From assembly GCA_017432565.1 (NCBI GenBank), contig JAFRIW010000013.1, positions 62,001-126,000 of the forward strand: a stretch of DNA of 64,000 nucleotides. Reading direction: 5' to 3'. Shown here in pieces: positions 36,373 through 45,204 of the stretch. Under the pieces are notes generated by a model. It was not told where the DNA came from. It saw only the letters and a program-made list of their open reading frames with translations, and searched no databases. The first letter of the stretch is position 1. Each line of letters begins with the position of its first letter. Source of the stretch: Lachnospiraceae bacterium (GTDB lineage Bacteria > Bacillota > Clostridia > Lachnospirales > Lachnospiraceae). A program made the translations under genes and the position numbers.

Positions 36373-37659
36373 TTACTCGGGCTTCTTCGTGCCGCAGTTG
36401 CCGCAGAAGTTGCCGGTGTTCTCAGTGCCGCACTGAGGGCAGATCCACTTGCCGTCATCGGGCTTCTTCGTGCCGCAGTTGCTGCAGAAGTTGCCGGTAT
36501 TCTCGGTACCGCACTGAGGGCAGATCCATCCGATCGATGCCGGCTCCTGAACCTGCGGTGCGGGAGCGGGAGCGGGAGCCGGTGCTGCCTGCTGGAATCC
36601 GCCGCCAGGAGCTGCCGCATAGTTGCTTTGGAAGCCCTGCTGGCCGCCCTGCTGTGCCTGTGCGTTCAGCTGAGCAATGTTCGCGCCCATGCCTGCATTC
36701 TGCGCCATGTTCATGCCCGCGAAGGCCATCATCGGTCCTGCGTTCTCATTGGCTGCGGCCGACTGCATTGCTGCTGCGGTTGCGGCAGTCATGGTTGCTG
36801 CCTGCATACCCGGATTGATCAGGGCTGCGTTCATCTGGAGCTGCTTGATGCGCTCTTCGTCCTTCTCGTCCGCCTTGATGGAGCTGACGCCGAATTTGAC
36901 GATGACGATACCGTACTGCTTGATCCATGTCTCGGAGAGCTGCTTGTTCAGAGCATTGGCGAGATCATCCGCATGACCCGGAACTGCGCTGTAGCGGATA
37001 CCCATGCCGGAAATCTCGGCAAATGCCGGCTGAAGAGCGGTCAGAAGTTCGCTCTTGAGCTGGGAATCAAGCTGATCTCTGGTATATTCACGCTCTACGT
37101 TGCCGCAGATGTTGATATAGAACAGGATCGGATCCTGGATCTTATAGGAATACTCACCGAAGCACTTGACGGCGATATCCACGTCCAGGTTGATATTGGT
37201 GTCAACAACGCGGAACGGAACCGGATTGGCTGTGCCGTACTTGTTGCCGATGATGTCCTTGGTATTGAAATAATAGACTCTCTGATCCGTCCCGGTGTCG
37301 CCGCCGAAGCCGACACGCTTCTTGAACGTCTCAAAGCTGTCCTTGATGCCCTGCCAGAGGCCGCCTTCAAAGATCGAGGGCTCTGTCGAGGAATCCCACT
37401 TGAATGCGCCGGCCACGGCACTGATCTCAACGATCTTGCCCTGCTCGACGATCATCATGCACTGGCCTTCATTGACAACAACGATCGAACCGTTGGAGAT
37501 CACGTTGTCGCTGCCTCTGTTCTGGCCGCGTCCCGCCTGACGCTTCTCGCCCTTAACCACAAGCGTGTCGTTAGACATGGACGGACAATAGAAATACTCC
37601 TTCCACTGATCTGCCAGTACGCCGCTGACCGCGCCTGCCGCCACTTGTAACAGTCCCAT
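36373..37659 (-). CDS. SPFH-domain protein with two C-terminal zinc ribbons
   Basis: 428 residues. The SPFH/band-7-like domain (about 20-270) belongs to the group often labelled virion-core-like and includes Bacillus YdjI. An Ala/Met/Gln-rich segment (about 285-350), an Ala-Pro repeat and two nearly identical zinc ribbons (378-404 and 405-428, each CPQCGTENTGNFC-x-NCG) follow. No membrane helix is obvious, so membrane association would be peripheral or oligomer-based. AAGGAGGG precedes the ATG. Related Bacillus proteins sit in envelope-stress operons; here the neighbours are different. Role inferred only. Confidence 0.85.
   Translation of the reverse strand: MGLLQVAAGAVSGVLADQWKEYFYCPSMSNDTLVVKGEKRQAGRGQNRGSDNVISNGSIVVVNEGQCMMIVEQGKIVEISAVAGAFKWDSSTEPSIFEGGLWQGIKDSFETFKKRVGFGGDTGTDQRVYYFNTKDIIGNKYGTANPVPFRVVDTNINLDVDIAVKCFGEYSYKIQDPILFYINICGNVEREYTRDQLDSQLKSELLTALQPAFAEISGMGIRYSAVPGHADDLANALNKQLSETWIKQYGIVIVKFGVSSIKADEKDEERIKQLQMNAALINPGMQAATMTAATAAAMQSAAANENAGPMMAFAGMNMAQNAGMGANIAQLNAQAQQGGQQGFQSNYAAAPGGGFQQAAPAPAPAPAPQVQEPASIGWICPQCGTENTGNFCSNCGTKKPDDGKWICPQCGTENTGNFCGNCGTKKPE
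36376..36528 (-). repeat. Tandem duplication of a zinc-ribbon coding unit
   Basis: Two direct copies of an 81-base coding unit (the second lacks its last codons) encode the twin zinc ribbons. They differ at only a few bases and in one residue of the ribbon (Ser/Gly), which points to a recent duplication or gene conversion. Confidence 0.85.
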
Positions 37660-37809
37660 AATTTTGCCCTCCTTACAGTACTTTCTGCCTGATAAGCTGC
37701 GGCACTTGTAAAAGATCTGCCGCTTTATTCAACAAGAAATCAGAGATTTCTTATTTTCCTACACTATTTTACGCTACTTTAAAAAAATCCGCTACTGTCT
37801 GATTCACAC

Positions 37810-37998
37810 TCAGAATGCCTGATGTCGCACGACCGCATATTCGTCCCCGTTGACCCAGTAGGGACAGCGCCCGGCGCTTTTTCTTCCCTCGCTCTGCATC
37901 ATCCGCGCCAGATCGTCTTCATCCATCTGCGCGGAGCAGAACCACTCTTCATATTCCTCGTCATAGACGAAATAGTTGCAGGTATCGCAGTCCGACAT
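37810..37998 (-). CDS. DUF6472-like Cys-containing mini-protein, 62 aa
   Basis: Small acidic protein starting MSDCDTCNYFVYDEEYEEWF with four cysteines (CxxC, then two single Cys) and a C-terminal NGDEYAVVRHQ stretch. It resembles the DUF6472 mini-proteins of Lachnospiraceae. The cysteines suggest a small zinc-binding fold. A GAAGGAG site precedes the ATG. It is the last gene of the ftsEX-peptidase run. Function unknown. Confidence 0.75.
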   Translation of the reverse strand: MSDCDTCNYFVYDEEYEEWFCSAQMDEDDLARMMQSEGRKSAGRCPYWVNGDEYAVVRHQAF

Positions 37999-38038
37999 TC
38001 CGCTCCTTCCGGCGTTATTCCGGCTTATACGCCGTTTT

Positions 38039-39268
38039 TTATTCTTCCATCATGGTATGAATCAGCTCCAGTGCCTCATTCAGCTGATTGTCCGTCTTGT
38101 CCTCCCGGTAGGCATCGGCGTCGAACTCCACGACCACATCCGGCTCAATACCGGTTTTGTGAATATAGTTTCCGTTCCGGGTGTAATAATCCGCAACGGT
38201 CACCTTGACGGCGGTTCCGTCGTGCAGATCCAGAATCGTCTGGACAATTCCCTTGCCGTAGGTCTGTGTGCCCAGCAGCGTCCCGGTGCCGGAATCCTTG
38301 ATGGCGCCGCTCAGAATCTCCGCCGCACTGGCCGAATTGCCGTCTACCAGCACCACCAGCGGAAGATCAAGCTGTTTGCTCCCGTCGGCTTTGTACTCTG
38401 TCTTCTTTCCGTACTTGTCCTCCATGTAGAAGACCAGTCCTTCCGGAATGAAGTAGTTCGCGATTTCCGTCACGACATCCACGTCGCCGCCCGGATTTCC
38501 GCGCAGATCCAGGATCATCGCTTTCATGCCCTGCTCCTGCAGCGAGACGAGCTCTTCCTTGAACTGAGGCGTAGTGATATCCGAAAATTCCGAGATGTTC
38601 AGATAGCCGATGCCGTCCTCCTTCATCTCGGAAGTCACCATGACCATATCGACTTTGGCGCGGGTGATGTCGTACTCCAGATAGTCCTTTTCTCCCTCCC
38701 GGTAGATCGTCAGATGGACCTGTGTCCCCTCCGGGCCGCGGACCTTGCGCGCTACCAGGTCGATGTCGATGTCATACATTTCCTCATCGTTGACCTTGTA
38801 GATGATATCGCCGGCAAGAAGACCGGCAGCTTCGGCCGGGGTATTCGGGATAGTGCCTGTGATGGTCGGCAGATTGGTTTTCTGGTCCAGCTGCAGATAC
38901 GCCCCGATACCGTAGTAGGTACCGGAGATGTTGTCCATCAGCTCCTTCATCTCCTCTTCGTTATAGTAAACACTGTAGGGGTCGCCGAGTGAATCCAGCA
39001 GGCCGTCATACAGGCCGTCCTCGAGCTGCTCCTTCGTCACATGCTCTGTGTCGTAATAGTAATCGTCGATGACCTGCTCCAGATCCCGCAGCTTCTGGGT
39101 GGATTCGGCGTTGATGGCAGAATCCTTTTTAAGACCGGGAATCGTGACAGGAAGATGCAGCGCGCCCCGGAGGGCGGCGTAGCCGCCGATTGTCAGGGCC
39201 GCGCCCAGCACAACCCCGATCAGCACGCCGATAAAAACAAGAAATCCCTTCTGATTTTTCTGATTCAT
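38039..39268 (-). CDS. S41 carboxyl-terminal processing protease (CtpA/CtpB-like)
   Basis: 409 residues. One N-terminal membrane anchor (about 8-30), a linker, a PDZ domain (about 115-195) and an S41 protease domain. The NSAS serine motif (311-314) and the catalytic lysine in TYGKG (339) are present. It would act outside the membrane on wall enzymes or secreted proteins. It follows the LytM peptidase gene by 40 bases; processing of that hydrolase or its partners is a reasonable guess. A GGAGTGA site precedes the ATG. Confidence 0.93.
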   Translation of the reverse strand: MNQKNQKGFLVFIGVLIGVVLGAALTIGGYAALRGALHLPVTIPGLKKDSAINAESTQKLRDLEQVIDDYYYDTEHVTKEQLEDGLYDGLLDSLGDPYSVYYNEEEMKELMDNISGTYYGIGAYLQLDQKTNLPTITGTIPNTPAEAAGLLAGDIIYKVNDEEMYDIDIDLVARKVRGPEGTQVHLTIYREGEKDYLEYDITRAKVDMVMVTSEMKEDGIGYLNISEFSDITTPQFKEELVSLQEQGMKAMILDLRGNPGGDVDVVTEIANYFIPEGLVFYMEDKYGKKTEYKADGSKQLDLPLVVLVDGNSASAAEILSGAIKDSGTGTLLGTQTYGKGIVQTILDLHDGTAVKVTVADYYTRNGNYIHKTGIEPDVVVEFDADAYREDKTDNQLNEALELIHTMMEE

Positions 39269-39308
39269 CTGATCACTCCACTAAAACTCCGGCGGGTCGG
39301 TAAACCGC

Positions 39309-40562
39309 TCACCGCAGATAACTCCAGGGGTTCACGTACGCTCCGTTCACACGGACGGAGAAGTGCAGGTGAGGGCCCGTCGAAATACCGGTACTGCCCA
39401 CCGCGGCGATCTTCGCTCCCGCCGACACATCCTGTCCCTTGGAGACATACAGTGCGGATGCATGCATATAAACGGTGTAAATATTATCACCGTGATCGAT
39501 CATCACATAATTGCCCATGGACGAGCTGTAGGCCGCTGCCACAACCGTGCCGTCCGCCGCCGCCAGAATCGGAGAACCGGAAGGAGATGCCATATCCAGT
39601 CCGCTGTGGAACGTACTGGCTCCCGCCGTCGGGGAGGTGCGGTATCCGAAGTCGGAGGAGATATAGGTATAAGAGGGCGCAGGCCAGACAAAGATTCCGC
39701 CGCCGTAGTGCCGCTGATTTTCCGCTGCCAGCCGGGCTTTCTCCTCGCGGACGGCCGCCTCCAGTGCATTGATCTCGGCATCCCGCTGTGCCACAGCCGC
39801 CTGATAGGCTGCCAGATCGTGCTCCTGCACCTCGATCTCACTGTTCAGACCGGCAATCTCACCGCGTTTCTCCGCAATCAGTTCCTCAACTGCCTTCTGT
39901 TCTTCCTCAACGGCTGCCTTGGCTTCCTCGAGCTGAGCTTCTTCCTCTTCCAGCTGCTGCTTGGTCAGCGCGACCAGTTCCTTCTGGGCGGTATATTCCG
40001 CCAGCATATTGGCGTCATATTCGGAGAGCTTCTCCACATAGACCTGTCTTGTCAGCAGGTCGCTGAAGCTGCCCGCCTTCATCAGAATGTCCAGATAATA
40101 GGTCTCGCCCTTTTCATAGAGCAGCTTGACGCGGCGCTTCATGCCGTTGTACTGCTCCTGCTCCTTCGCCTCCGCGGCCGCCAGTTCGACCTTCGTCTCC
40201 TCGATCTGCTGGGTGGTCGTCTCGATGCTCTCGTTCAGCGCATCGATCTTCAGCTGCATCTCCTGCACCTGTGCATCCAGCTGGGTCACATAGGTGTTCA
40301 GGTTGGATTTTGCGGCCTCCAGACCTTCCTTGATCTTCTTGATATCACTGATACTGCTCTGGATTTTGGCCCGCTCTTCCTGAATGGACTTGACCTGTGC
40401 TTCCTTTTCGCGGATGCTGTCGTTGGTCAGCTCAACCGCCTGTACAGATACAGGCCCCCCAAAGGGCGTTTTTCCGCACAAGAAACTGCCGCCGACCAGG
40501 GAAGCCCCGATCAGCGTGCAGAGAAGAACCCGATAAAACCGTGCCGCGTGTCTGTCAGACAT
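39309..40562 (-). CDS. Coiled-coil LytM/M23 wall peptidase, FtsEX partner (EnvC/PcsB-like role)
   Basis: 417 residues. A signal peptide (about 10-40) is followed by a long Glu/Gln/Lys-rich coiled coil (about 50-280) and a C-terminal LytM domain. The zinc ligands are intact: H319 and D323 (HxxxD) and H400 in HLHF, with catalytic histidines 367 and 398. It lies next to ftsX, overlapping by 8 bases. In E. coli EnvC the LytM site is degenerate and only activates amidases; in streptococci PcsB carries a CHAP domain. Here the site looks active, so a directly FtsEX-controlled endopeptidase is likely. Confidence 0.9.
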   Translation of the reverse strand: MSDRHAARFYRVLLCTLIGASLVGGSFLCGKTPFGGPVSVQAVELTNDSIREKEAQVKSIQEERAKIQSSISDIKKIKEGLEAAKSNLNTYVTQLDAQVQEMQLKIDALNESIETTTQQIEETKVELAAAEAKEQEQYNGMKRRVKLLYEKGETYYLDILMKAGSFSDLLTRQVYVEKLSEYDANMLAEYTAQKELVALTKQQLEEEEAQLEEAKAAVEEEQKAVEELIAEKRGEIAGLNSEIEVQEHDLAAYQAAVAQRDAEINALEAAVREEKARLAAENQRHYGGGIFVWPAPSYTYISSDFGYRTSPTAGASTFHSGLDMASPSGSPILAAADGTVVAAAYSSSMGNYVMIDHGDNIYTVYMHASALYVSKGQDVSAGAKIAAVGSTGISTGPHLHFSVRVNGAYVNPWSYLR

Positions 40563-41442
40563 GAATATGTCTCCTTGTTGTCAGCGCACTTCCGATAAAA
40601 CCGATACCGACGCCCAGGACGATGGACAGCGGAATCAGGTAATGAAACAGCTCCTTCGTGGGGATAAAGGTCAGCATGCTCGACAGAATGGCAAAACGTC
40701 CCGTCACGAAATCCACCGCGGCATTATAGACATAGTAGATAATAACCAGCGGAATCAGCGAGCCGACCAGGCCGATCAGGATACCCTCGACGATGAACGG
40801 GCCGCGCACAAAAGCGTCCGTTGCGCCGATGTACTTCATGATATTGATCTCGTTCTTGCGAACGGCAATACCGGCGATAACCGTGTTGCTGATCAGGAAA
40901 ATCGAATTGGCAAACAGAATGATGAACAGGCCGACAGAGACATAGCCGATCACACTGTTCATGCCGGACAGCGTATCCGCGGCAATCTCCGAGTAGTTGA
41001 CGTCCCGGACCATCTCCAGACCGTTCAGATAATCCACCAGCTGTCCCTGTTTGGAGACATCCTTCAGGTAAATGACCAGATTGGCGGAATCCGCCAGCGG
41101 GTTCTCCGTGTAGATATCCGCATATTCGGCAAAATCAGCAGAGAACTCGGCCCATGCCTGATCCGCGGAGACATACTCCACATTGGCGACTTCTTCGCGC
41201 TCCTCCAGGCCGACCCGCAGATTCAGGATGTCCTCCTCTGTGACACCAGGCTGGAAAAAGGCGGTCACCGATACGCTCTCCTCGGCTGTCTGCAGCATAT
41301 TCTGGAAATTGATGATCACGGCAAAGAACAGGCTGAACAGAAACAGGCAGGCCGTAATCGTCGCGATCGACGCGAATGTATACCATTTATTCCGGAACAG
41401 GTTTTTGATTCCCTGTCCGATCGCATAACTAATACCTCTCAT
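40555..41442 (-). CDS. ftsX: Cell division membrane protein FtsX
   Basis: 295 residues with four membrane helices (about 20-45, 170-195, 215-240, 265-290) and a large extracytoplasmic loop after the first. It ends in a short basic RRHIHV tail. FtsX passes ATP-driven movement of FtsE to a wall hydrolase bound at its outer loop. It overlaps ftsE upstream by 14 bases and the coiled-coil peptidase downstream by 8. Confidence 0.95.
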   Translation of the reverse strand: MRGISYAIGQGIKNLFRNKWYTFASIATITACLFLFSLFFAVIINFQNMLQTAEESVSVTAFFQPGVTEEDILNLRVGLEEREEVANVEYVSADQAWAEFSADFAEYADIYTENPLADSANLVIYLKDVSKQGQLVDYLNGLEMVRDVNYSEIAADTLSGMNSVIGYVSVGLFIILFANSIFLISNTVIAGIAVRKNEINIMKYIGATDAFVRGPFIVEGILIGLVGSLIPLVIIYYVYNAAVDFVTGRFAILSSMLTFIPTKELFHYLIPLSIVLGVGIGFIGSALTTRRHIHV

Positions 41443-42157
41443 CGTCGTAAATTCCGCCTTCCTCGTCTTCTACAATAACGCCCTGGTTCATACGGATCAC
41501 GCGCTTGTGCATTTTCTCGATGAACTCCAGGTTATGTGTGACCACCAGGACCGTTGTGCCCTGCTCATTGATCTGTTCCAGCAGGTCCATGATTTCCCAG
41601 GCATTGTTGGCGTCAAGGTTGCCGGTAGGCTCGTCCGCGAGCAGAATCAGCGGCTTGTTCACCAGCGCTCTGGCCAGTGCCACGCGCTGCTGCTCACCGC
41701 CGGAGAGTTCCTCCGCCTTGCTGCGGTATTTGTCAGCCAGACCGACCGTCTTTAAGATGTCCGGCACGTTGCGCTTGATCTGGTACTTCGGAACCTGGAG
41801 CACCAGCTGTGCGAATGCGACGTTATCGAAAACATTCCGGTTTTCCAACAGCCGGAAATCCTGGAACACGATTCCCAGATTCCGGCGGAACTTCGGGATT
41901 TTGCGGTGCTTAAGCGTTCCCAGATCGTAGCCGAGCACGTTGATATAGCCCGAGGTGGCCTCCAGTTCGCGCAAAAGCAGCTTGATCAGCGTGGATTTTC
42001 CGGAGCCGGAATCGCCCGTGATAAACACGAACTCTCCCTCCCGGATATCCAGAGAAATCCCGTCCAGCGCGGGCGTTCCCTTTGTGTAGCTCTTATAGAC
42101 ATTCCGGAGCGTGATTACATTGTCCTCCGGAACATCATAATACTTCCTTCTCTTCAT
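41429..42157 (-). CDS. ftsE: Cell division ATPase FtsE
   Basis: 242 residues, a complete ABC ATPase: Walker A GDSGSGKST (about 53-61), LSGGEQQR signature (about 150), Walker B LLADEPTGNLD (about 172-182) and H-loop VTHN. It pairs with FtsX. In Gram-positive bacteria FtsEX gates septal or peripheral hydrolases. GGAGG precedes the ATG. Confidence 0.96.
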   Translation of the reverse strand: MKRRKYYDVPEDNVITLRNVYKSYTKGTPALDGISLDIREGEFVFITGDSGSGKSTLIKLLLRELEATSGYINVLGYDLGTLKHRKIPKFRRNLGIVFQDFRLLENRNVFDNVAFAQLVLQVPKYQIKRNVPDILKTVGLADKYRSKAEELSGGEQQRVALARALVNKPLILLADEPTGNLDANNAWEIMDLLEQINEQGTTVLVVTHNLEFIEKMHKRVIRMNQGVIVEDEEGGIYDDERY

Positions 42158-42190
42158 TCTGCCTCCATCACTGTCTGTGCCGGTCCGGCA

Positions 42191-43279
42191 TCAATAATTC
42201 ATTTTCTCCATATACTTCATGTATTTTTCCACCATCAAGGCAATCTTGAAGGTGATTGCATCCTCAAAAATCCGGAGGTCCAGCCCGGTGCTCTTCTGAA
42301 GCTTGTCCAGGCGGTAGACCAGGGTGTTCCGGTGGATGAACAGCTGACGCGAGGTCTCCGAGACATTCAGATTGTTCTCAAAGAAACGGTCGATGGTCGC
42401 CAGTGTTTCCTCATCCAGTTCCTCAGGGTCCTTCCCCTTGAAGGTCTCCCGGATAAACAGCTTGCACAGCGGCACGGGAAGCTGATAGATCAGCCGGCCG
42501 ATGCCCAGCTCCGTATACGGAATGATCGTCGCGTTCTCCATGAAGATCCGGCTGACATCCAGTGCCATCTTCGCTTCTTTATAAGAACGGCTGACTTCCC
42601 GGATTTCCTGCACCACCGTGCCGTAGGCAATCCGGATGTCCGCGATTCCCGCGCGCTCCAGATACTCCATCATCGATGAAGAAATCCGCATAAGATCCTG
42701 TTCCCGGACGCCGTCGCCGACATCCTTCACGATGACGACGTTGTTTTCGTCCACCGCGGTCACAAAATCAGAGGTGCTGTTGCCGGGATAGCTCTGCATC
42801 AGCTCGAGCACATTCTTCTCGCGGTCCGCCCTGGACTCGATCAGCATGACCGACCGGGGCGCCGTCGCCGGCACGTGCAGCTTTTTCGCCCGTCCGAAAA
42901 TATCCACCAGCAGCAGATTGTCGAGCAGCAGATTCTTGATGAAATTATCCCGGTCGAAGCGCTCTCTGAACGCGTTCATCAGCCCGTCAATCTGAAAGGC
43001 CGCCATGCGCCCGACGAGCAGCGCGTTGTCACTCTCGCCGCAGACACAGACCACATATTCCAGCTGATCTTCATCAAATACCTTGAAAAACTGATACTGT
43101 CCGCTCTGCTGGGAATCCGCCTCCGACTCGGCAAAACCTGTGACCGTGTTCTCAAGTCCCGAGAAAACCGGTGCTGTCACCGCGATCTCCCGGCCCTGGC
43201 TGTCCAGAATGCCGATCTCCAGATGCGAGATCCCTTTAATCCCGTCAATTGTGTTCTGCAGTGCCTGATTCGATATCAT
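42191..43279 (-). CDS. PucR/CdaR-type transcriptional regulator
   Basis: About 362 residues. An N-terminal diacid-recognition-like domain (about 1-120), a GGDEF-like middle region and the C-terminal PucR helix-turn-helix (about 300-355; NVSETSRQLFIHRNTLVYRLDKL) are visible. Members of this family respond to sugar acids or purine intermediates, but the ligand is not evident here. Several starts lie close together (TTG and two ATGs after a G-run); I use the third, best spaced from GGGGG. It sits 33 bases upstream of ftsE, an unusual neighbour. This protein is unrelated to the c-di-AMP CdaR above. Confidence 0.85.
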   Translation of the reverse strand: MISNQALQNTIDGIKGISHLEIGILDSQGREIAVTAPVFSGLENTVTGFAESEADSQQSGQYQFFKVFDEDQLEYVVCVCGESDNALLVGRMAAFQIDGLMNAFRERFDRDNFIKNLLLDNLLLVDIFGRAKKLHVPATAPRSVMLIESRADREKNVLELMQSYPGNSTSDFVTAVDENNVVIVKDVGDGVREQDLMRISSSMMEYLERAGIADIRIAYGTVVQEIREVSRSYKEAKMALDVSRIFMENATIIPYTELGIGRLIYQLPVPLCKLFIRETFKGKDPEELDEETLATIDRFFENNLNVSETSRQLFIHRNTLVYRLDKLQKSTGLDLRIFEDAITFKIALMVEKYMKYMEKMNY

Positions 43280-43333
43280 CCCCATCGCCCCCAAACGAAA
43301 AATAGCGTTCCTGCAATTCCCACATTCCCTCTT

Positions 43334-43362
43334 ATGATAATGTACTCATAGAAAAAAATCCA
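43334..43362 (-). promoter_or_regulatory. Candidate promoter of the pucR-ftsEX run
   Basis: Leftward TGGATT, 17-base spacer, TATCAT, about 50 bases before the regulator's start. Confidence 0.45.
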
Positions 43363-43401
43363 TAAAAACAGCAGACAAATTTTGTGAATTATCACGAAAA
43401 C

Positions 43402-43419
43402 AGCCGGCCCCCTCCGGCT
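43402..43419 (-). terminator. Terminator after cvfB
   Basis: An AGCCGG/CCGGCT stem with a 6-base loop is followed on leftward RNA by GUUUUC and preceded by AAAA. It lies about 35 bases past the cvfB stop. Confidence 0.5.
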
Positions 43420-43453
43420 TTTGCCCGATCAGCAGCTGCCCGCTGTCTTTCTG

Positions 43454-44287
43454 TTACTGACGGACGATCCCCTCCGGCGTAAACCGGATCAATCCGTCTT
43501 TCAGAAGATGCCCCACTGCCCGCTTGAATTCATTTTTGGACATATGCAGCTCCGCGCGGATGCGCTCCGGGTCCGATTTGTCCGTAAACGGCAGCAGACC
43601 GTCCCGCTTGTCAATCTCCGCGAGCAGGAACTCCGCGTCCTCTCCGATCTGCAGATAAGCCTTTTCCCGGATGGAGAGATTGAGCTTTCCGTCGGGTCTG
43701 ACCGACAGAACACGCGCCCGGACCCTGCTGCCGATTTCCAGATCCCGCACCAGCTCCTTTTTGGGAATAAGCCCGGAATACCGGTCATCCACGGCGACAA
43801 AGGTTCCGAAATTCGAACTGGTCTCGTAGACGGTTCCTTCGACCTGATCACCCGTGCGGTACGGACTGTCCGTCCGCAGATACGGATATACATTCATGGT
43901 CGCGCACAGGCGGCCGCTCTTGTCGATATAGACGGCCACAAGGCACTCCTGCCCCTTCTGGATCCGCTTCTTCGGCTGTTCATGGAAGGGCAGCAGAAGA
44001 TCCTTGTCCAGGCCCCAGTCCAGAAACGCGCCGATCCCGGTGATCTGCACCGCCGTCAGCCAGCCGACCTCATGCAGCGTCAGCTTCGGCTCCTTGCGGG
44101 TCGCGATCGGACGATCCTCCGAATCCTTGTACAGGAAGACCTCCAGACGGTCTCCCACCGCGCATTCCTCCGGAACCTGCGAGGCGGGGAGCAGTACCGT
44201 ATAGCTCTCCTCCGGATCCCGCAGAAACACGCCGAAGTCCGCTTTCTTCTCCACTGTCAGTATCTGTTTCCTGCCGATTTCGTACAT
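43454..44287 (-). CDS. cvfB: CvfB-type S1 RNA-binding protein
   Basis: 277 residues with consecutive S1-like OB folds (about 1-65, 70-130, 140-205) and a C-terminal winged-helix (about 215-277) that ends ...GLIRFTPEGIVRQ. CvfB (YitL) binds RNA and affects virulence-factor expression in staphylococci; its role here is unknown. AAAGGAAAAGG precedes the ATG. It follows the thioesterase gene by 61 bases. Confidence 0.9.
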   Translation of the reverse strand: MYEIGRKQILTVEKKADFGVFLRDPEESYTVLLPASQVPEECAVGDRLEVFLYKDSEDRPIATRKEPKLTLHEVGWLTAVQITGIGAFLDWGLDKDLLLPFHEQPKKRIQKGQECLVAVYIDKSGRLCATMNVYPYLRTDSPYRTGDQVEGTVYETSSNFGTFVAVDDRYSGLIPKKELVRDLEIGSRVRARVLSVRPDGKLNLSIREKAYLQIGEDAEFLLAEIDKRDGLLPFTDKSDPERIRAELHMSKNEFKRAVGHLLKDGLIRFTPEGIVRQ

Positions 44288-44348
44288 TTTTACCTTTTCC
44301 TTTTACTTTATCTTTAACCTTCATTGGATCTGGGAGACCCATAAAACA

Positions 44349-45086
44349 TTAATCGCAATCGTACGTAAACTCCACAATCGCGTACGGTGCCCCCTCCTCC
44401 GTGTTCAGAACGGCCGTGAGGACGCGTCCCTCCGGATCCGCGCTGCACTGCGGGCAGATCACGTCTCCCGGAAGAGCCTGTTTTTTATATTCCGCGCGCA
44501 TGCGGGTGAGCTTTCCCGCGCAGCGCAGGTCTGTCTCCTCGAGCGCGGCTCTCGCGATCCGCACGTACTGTCCGTTGTTGACATGGCCGTTGCTGTCCAG
44601 ATGCTGCCCGGTCACAATCACGGGCGGCGCCGCCGCACAGGGCGCTTCCGGCAGGGTCATCTTGCGGGACAGATATTCCATCTCAAAGCGGGGGAACAGC
44701 TCATAGCGGTCCAGGATCGTCTGCGTCACTCTCTCCGGATAGCGGGTCTGCATATTCATCAGCGTCCACACGGAATATACATTGACAAGGCGCTCGCCCC
44801 CTGTCGTCTCCATCATGAAGTTTCTCTCTCCGAGAAAGCCTTTCAGGCGGAAGGGTGAAGTGCCGATCCGGACATGCTCGCCCAGAACCGGCGCGCGGAA
44901 AATGTCGATCTGCCAGTAATTGACCAGCCACGCCAGATGGCGCTCTTCCAGATAGGAAAAACCGATTCCCAGATCTTCCGACTGGAACGTCGAGCAGTCC
45001 TGGAAATAATTGATCATGGACTCCGGCGTCAGAACACGCCGCGGGTCCGTTTCGCTGTATCGGATTCTGCTTTCAAAAGTATACAT
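44349..45086 (-). CDS. Acyl-ACP thioesterase
   Basis: 245 residues forming two hot-dog folds, with RYSETDPRRVLTP near the start and the second-fold motif DSNGHVNNGQYVR (about 163-175), which carries the Asn/His residues of the family. It releases fatty acids from acyl-ACP. The AGGAG site is only one base from the ATG, an unusually short spacing, but no better start exists. It diverges from the DUF3810 gene. Confidence 0.9.
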   Translation of the reverse strand: MYTFESRIRYSETDPRRVLTPESMINYFQDCSTFQSEDLGIGFSYLEERHLAWLVNYWQIDIFRAPVLGEHVRIGTSPFRLKGFLGERNFMMETTGGERLVNVYSVWTLMNMQTRYPERVTQTILDRYELFPRFEMEYLSRKMTLPEAPCAAAPPVIVTGQHLDSNGHVNNGQYVRIARAALEETDLRCAGKLTRMRAEYKKQALPGDVICPQCSADPEGRVLTAVLNTEEGAPYAIVEFTYDCD

Positions 45087-45165
45087 GCTCCTATTTTGCC
45101 ATCGGCCGGCTTTTCGTGCAAGCGCTCCGCCGGGGCCGCCGGGCTCTCCTTCCCCGTTTTTTCTG

Positions 45166-45174
45166 TGCTACAAT
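45166..45174 (+). promoter_or_regulatory. Extended -10 promoter of the DUF3810 gene
   Basis: TGC-TACAAT lies about 30 bases before the GTG start. The -35 region is only a T-run. Confidence 0.5.
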
Positions 45175-45204
45175 AGAATCAGTTTCTGTTGCGGAGGCGG
45201 GTCT

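Noticed and set aside
36540-36580. GC-rich short repeat considered as a repeat element
   Set aside because: It just encodes the Ala-Pro linker of the SPFH protein.
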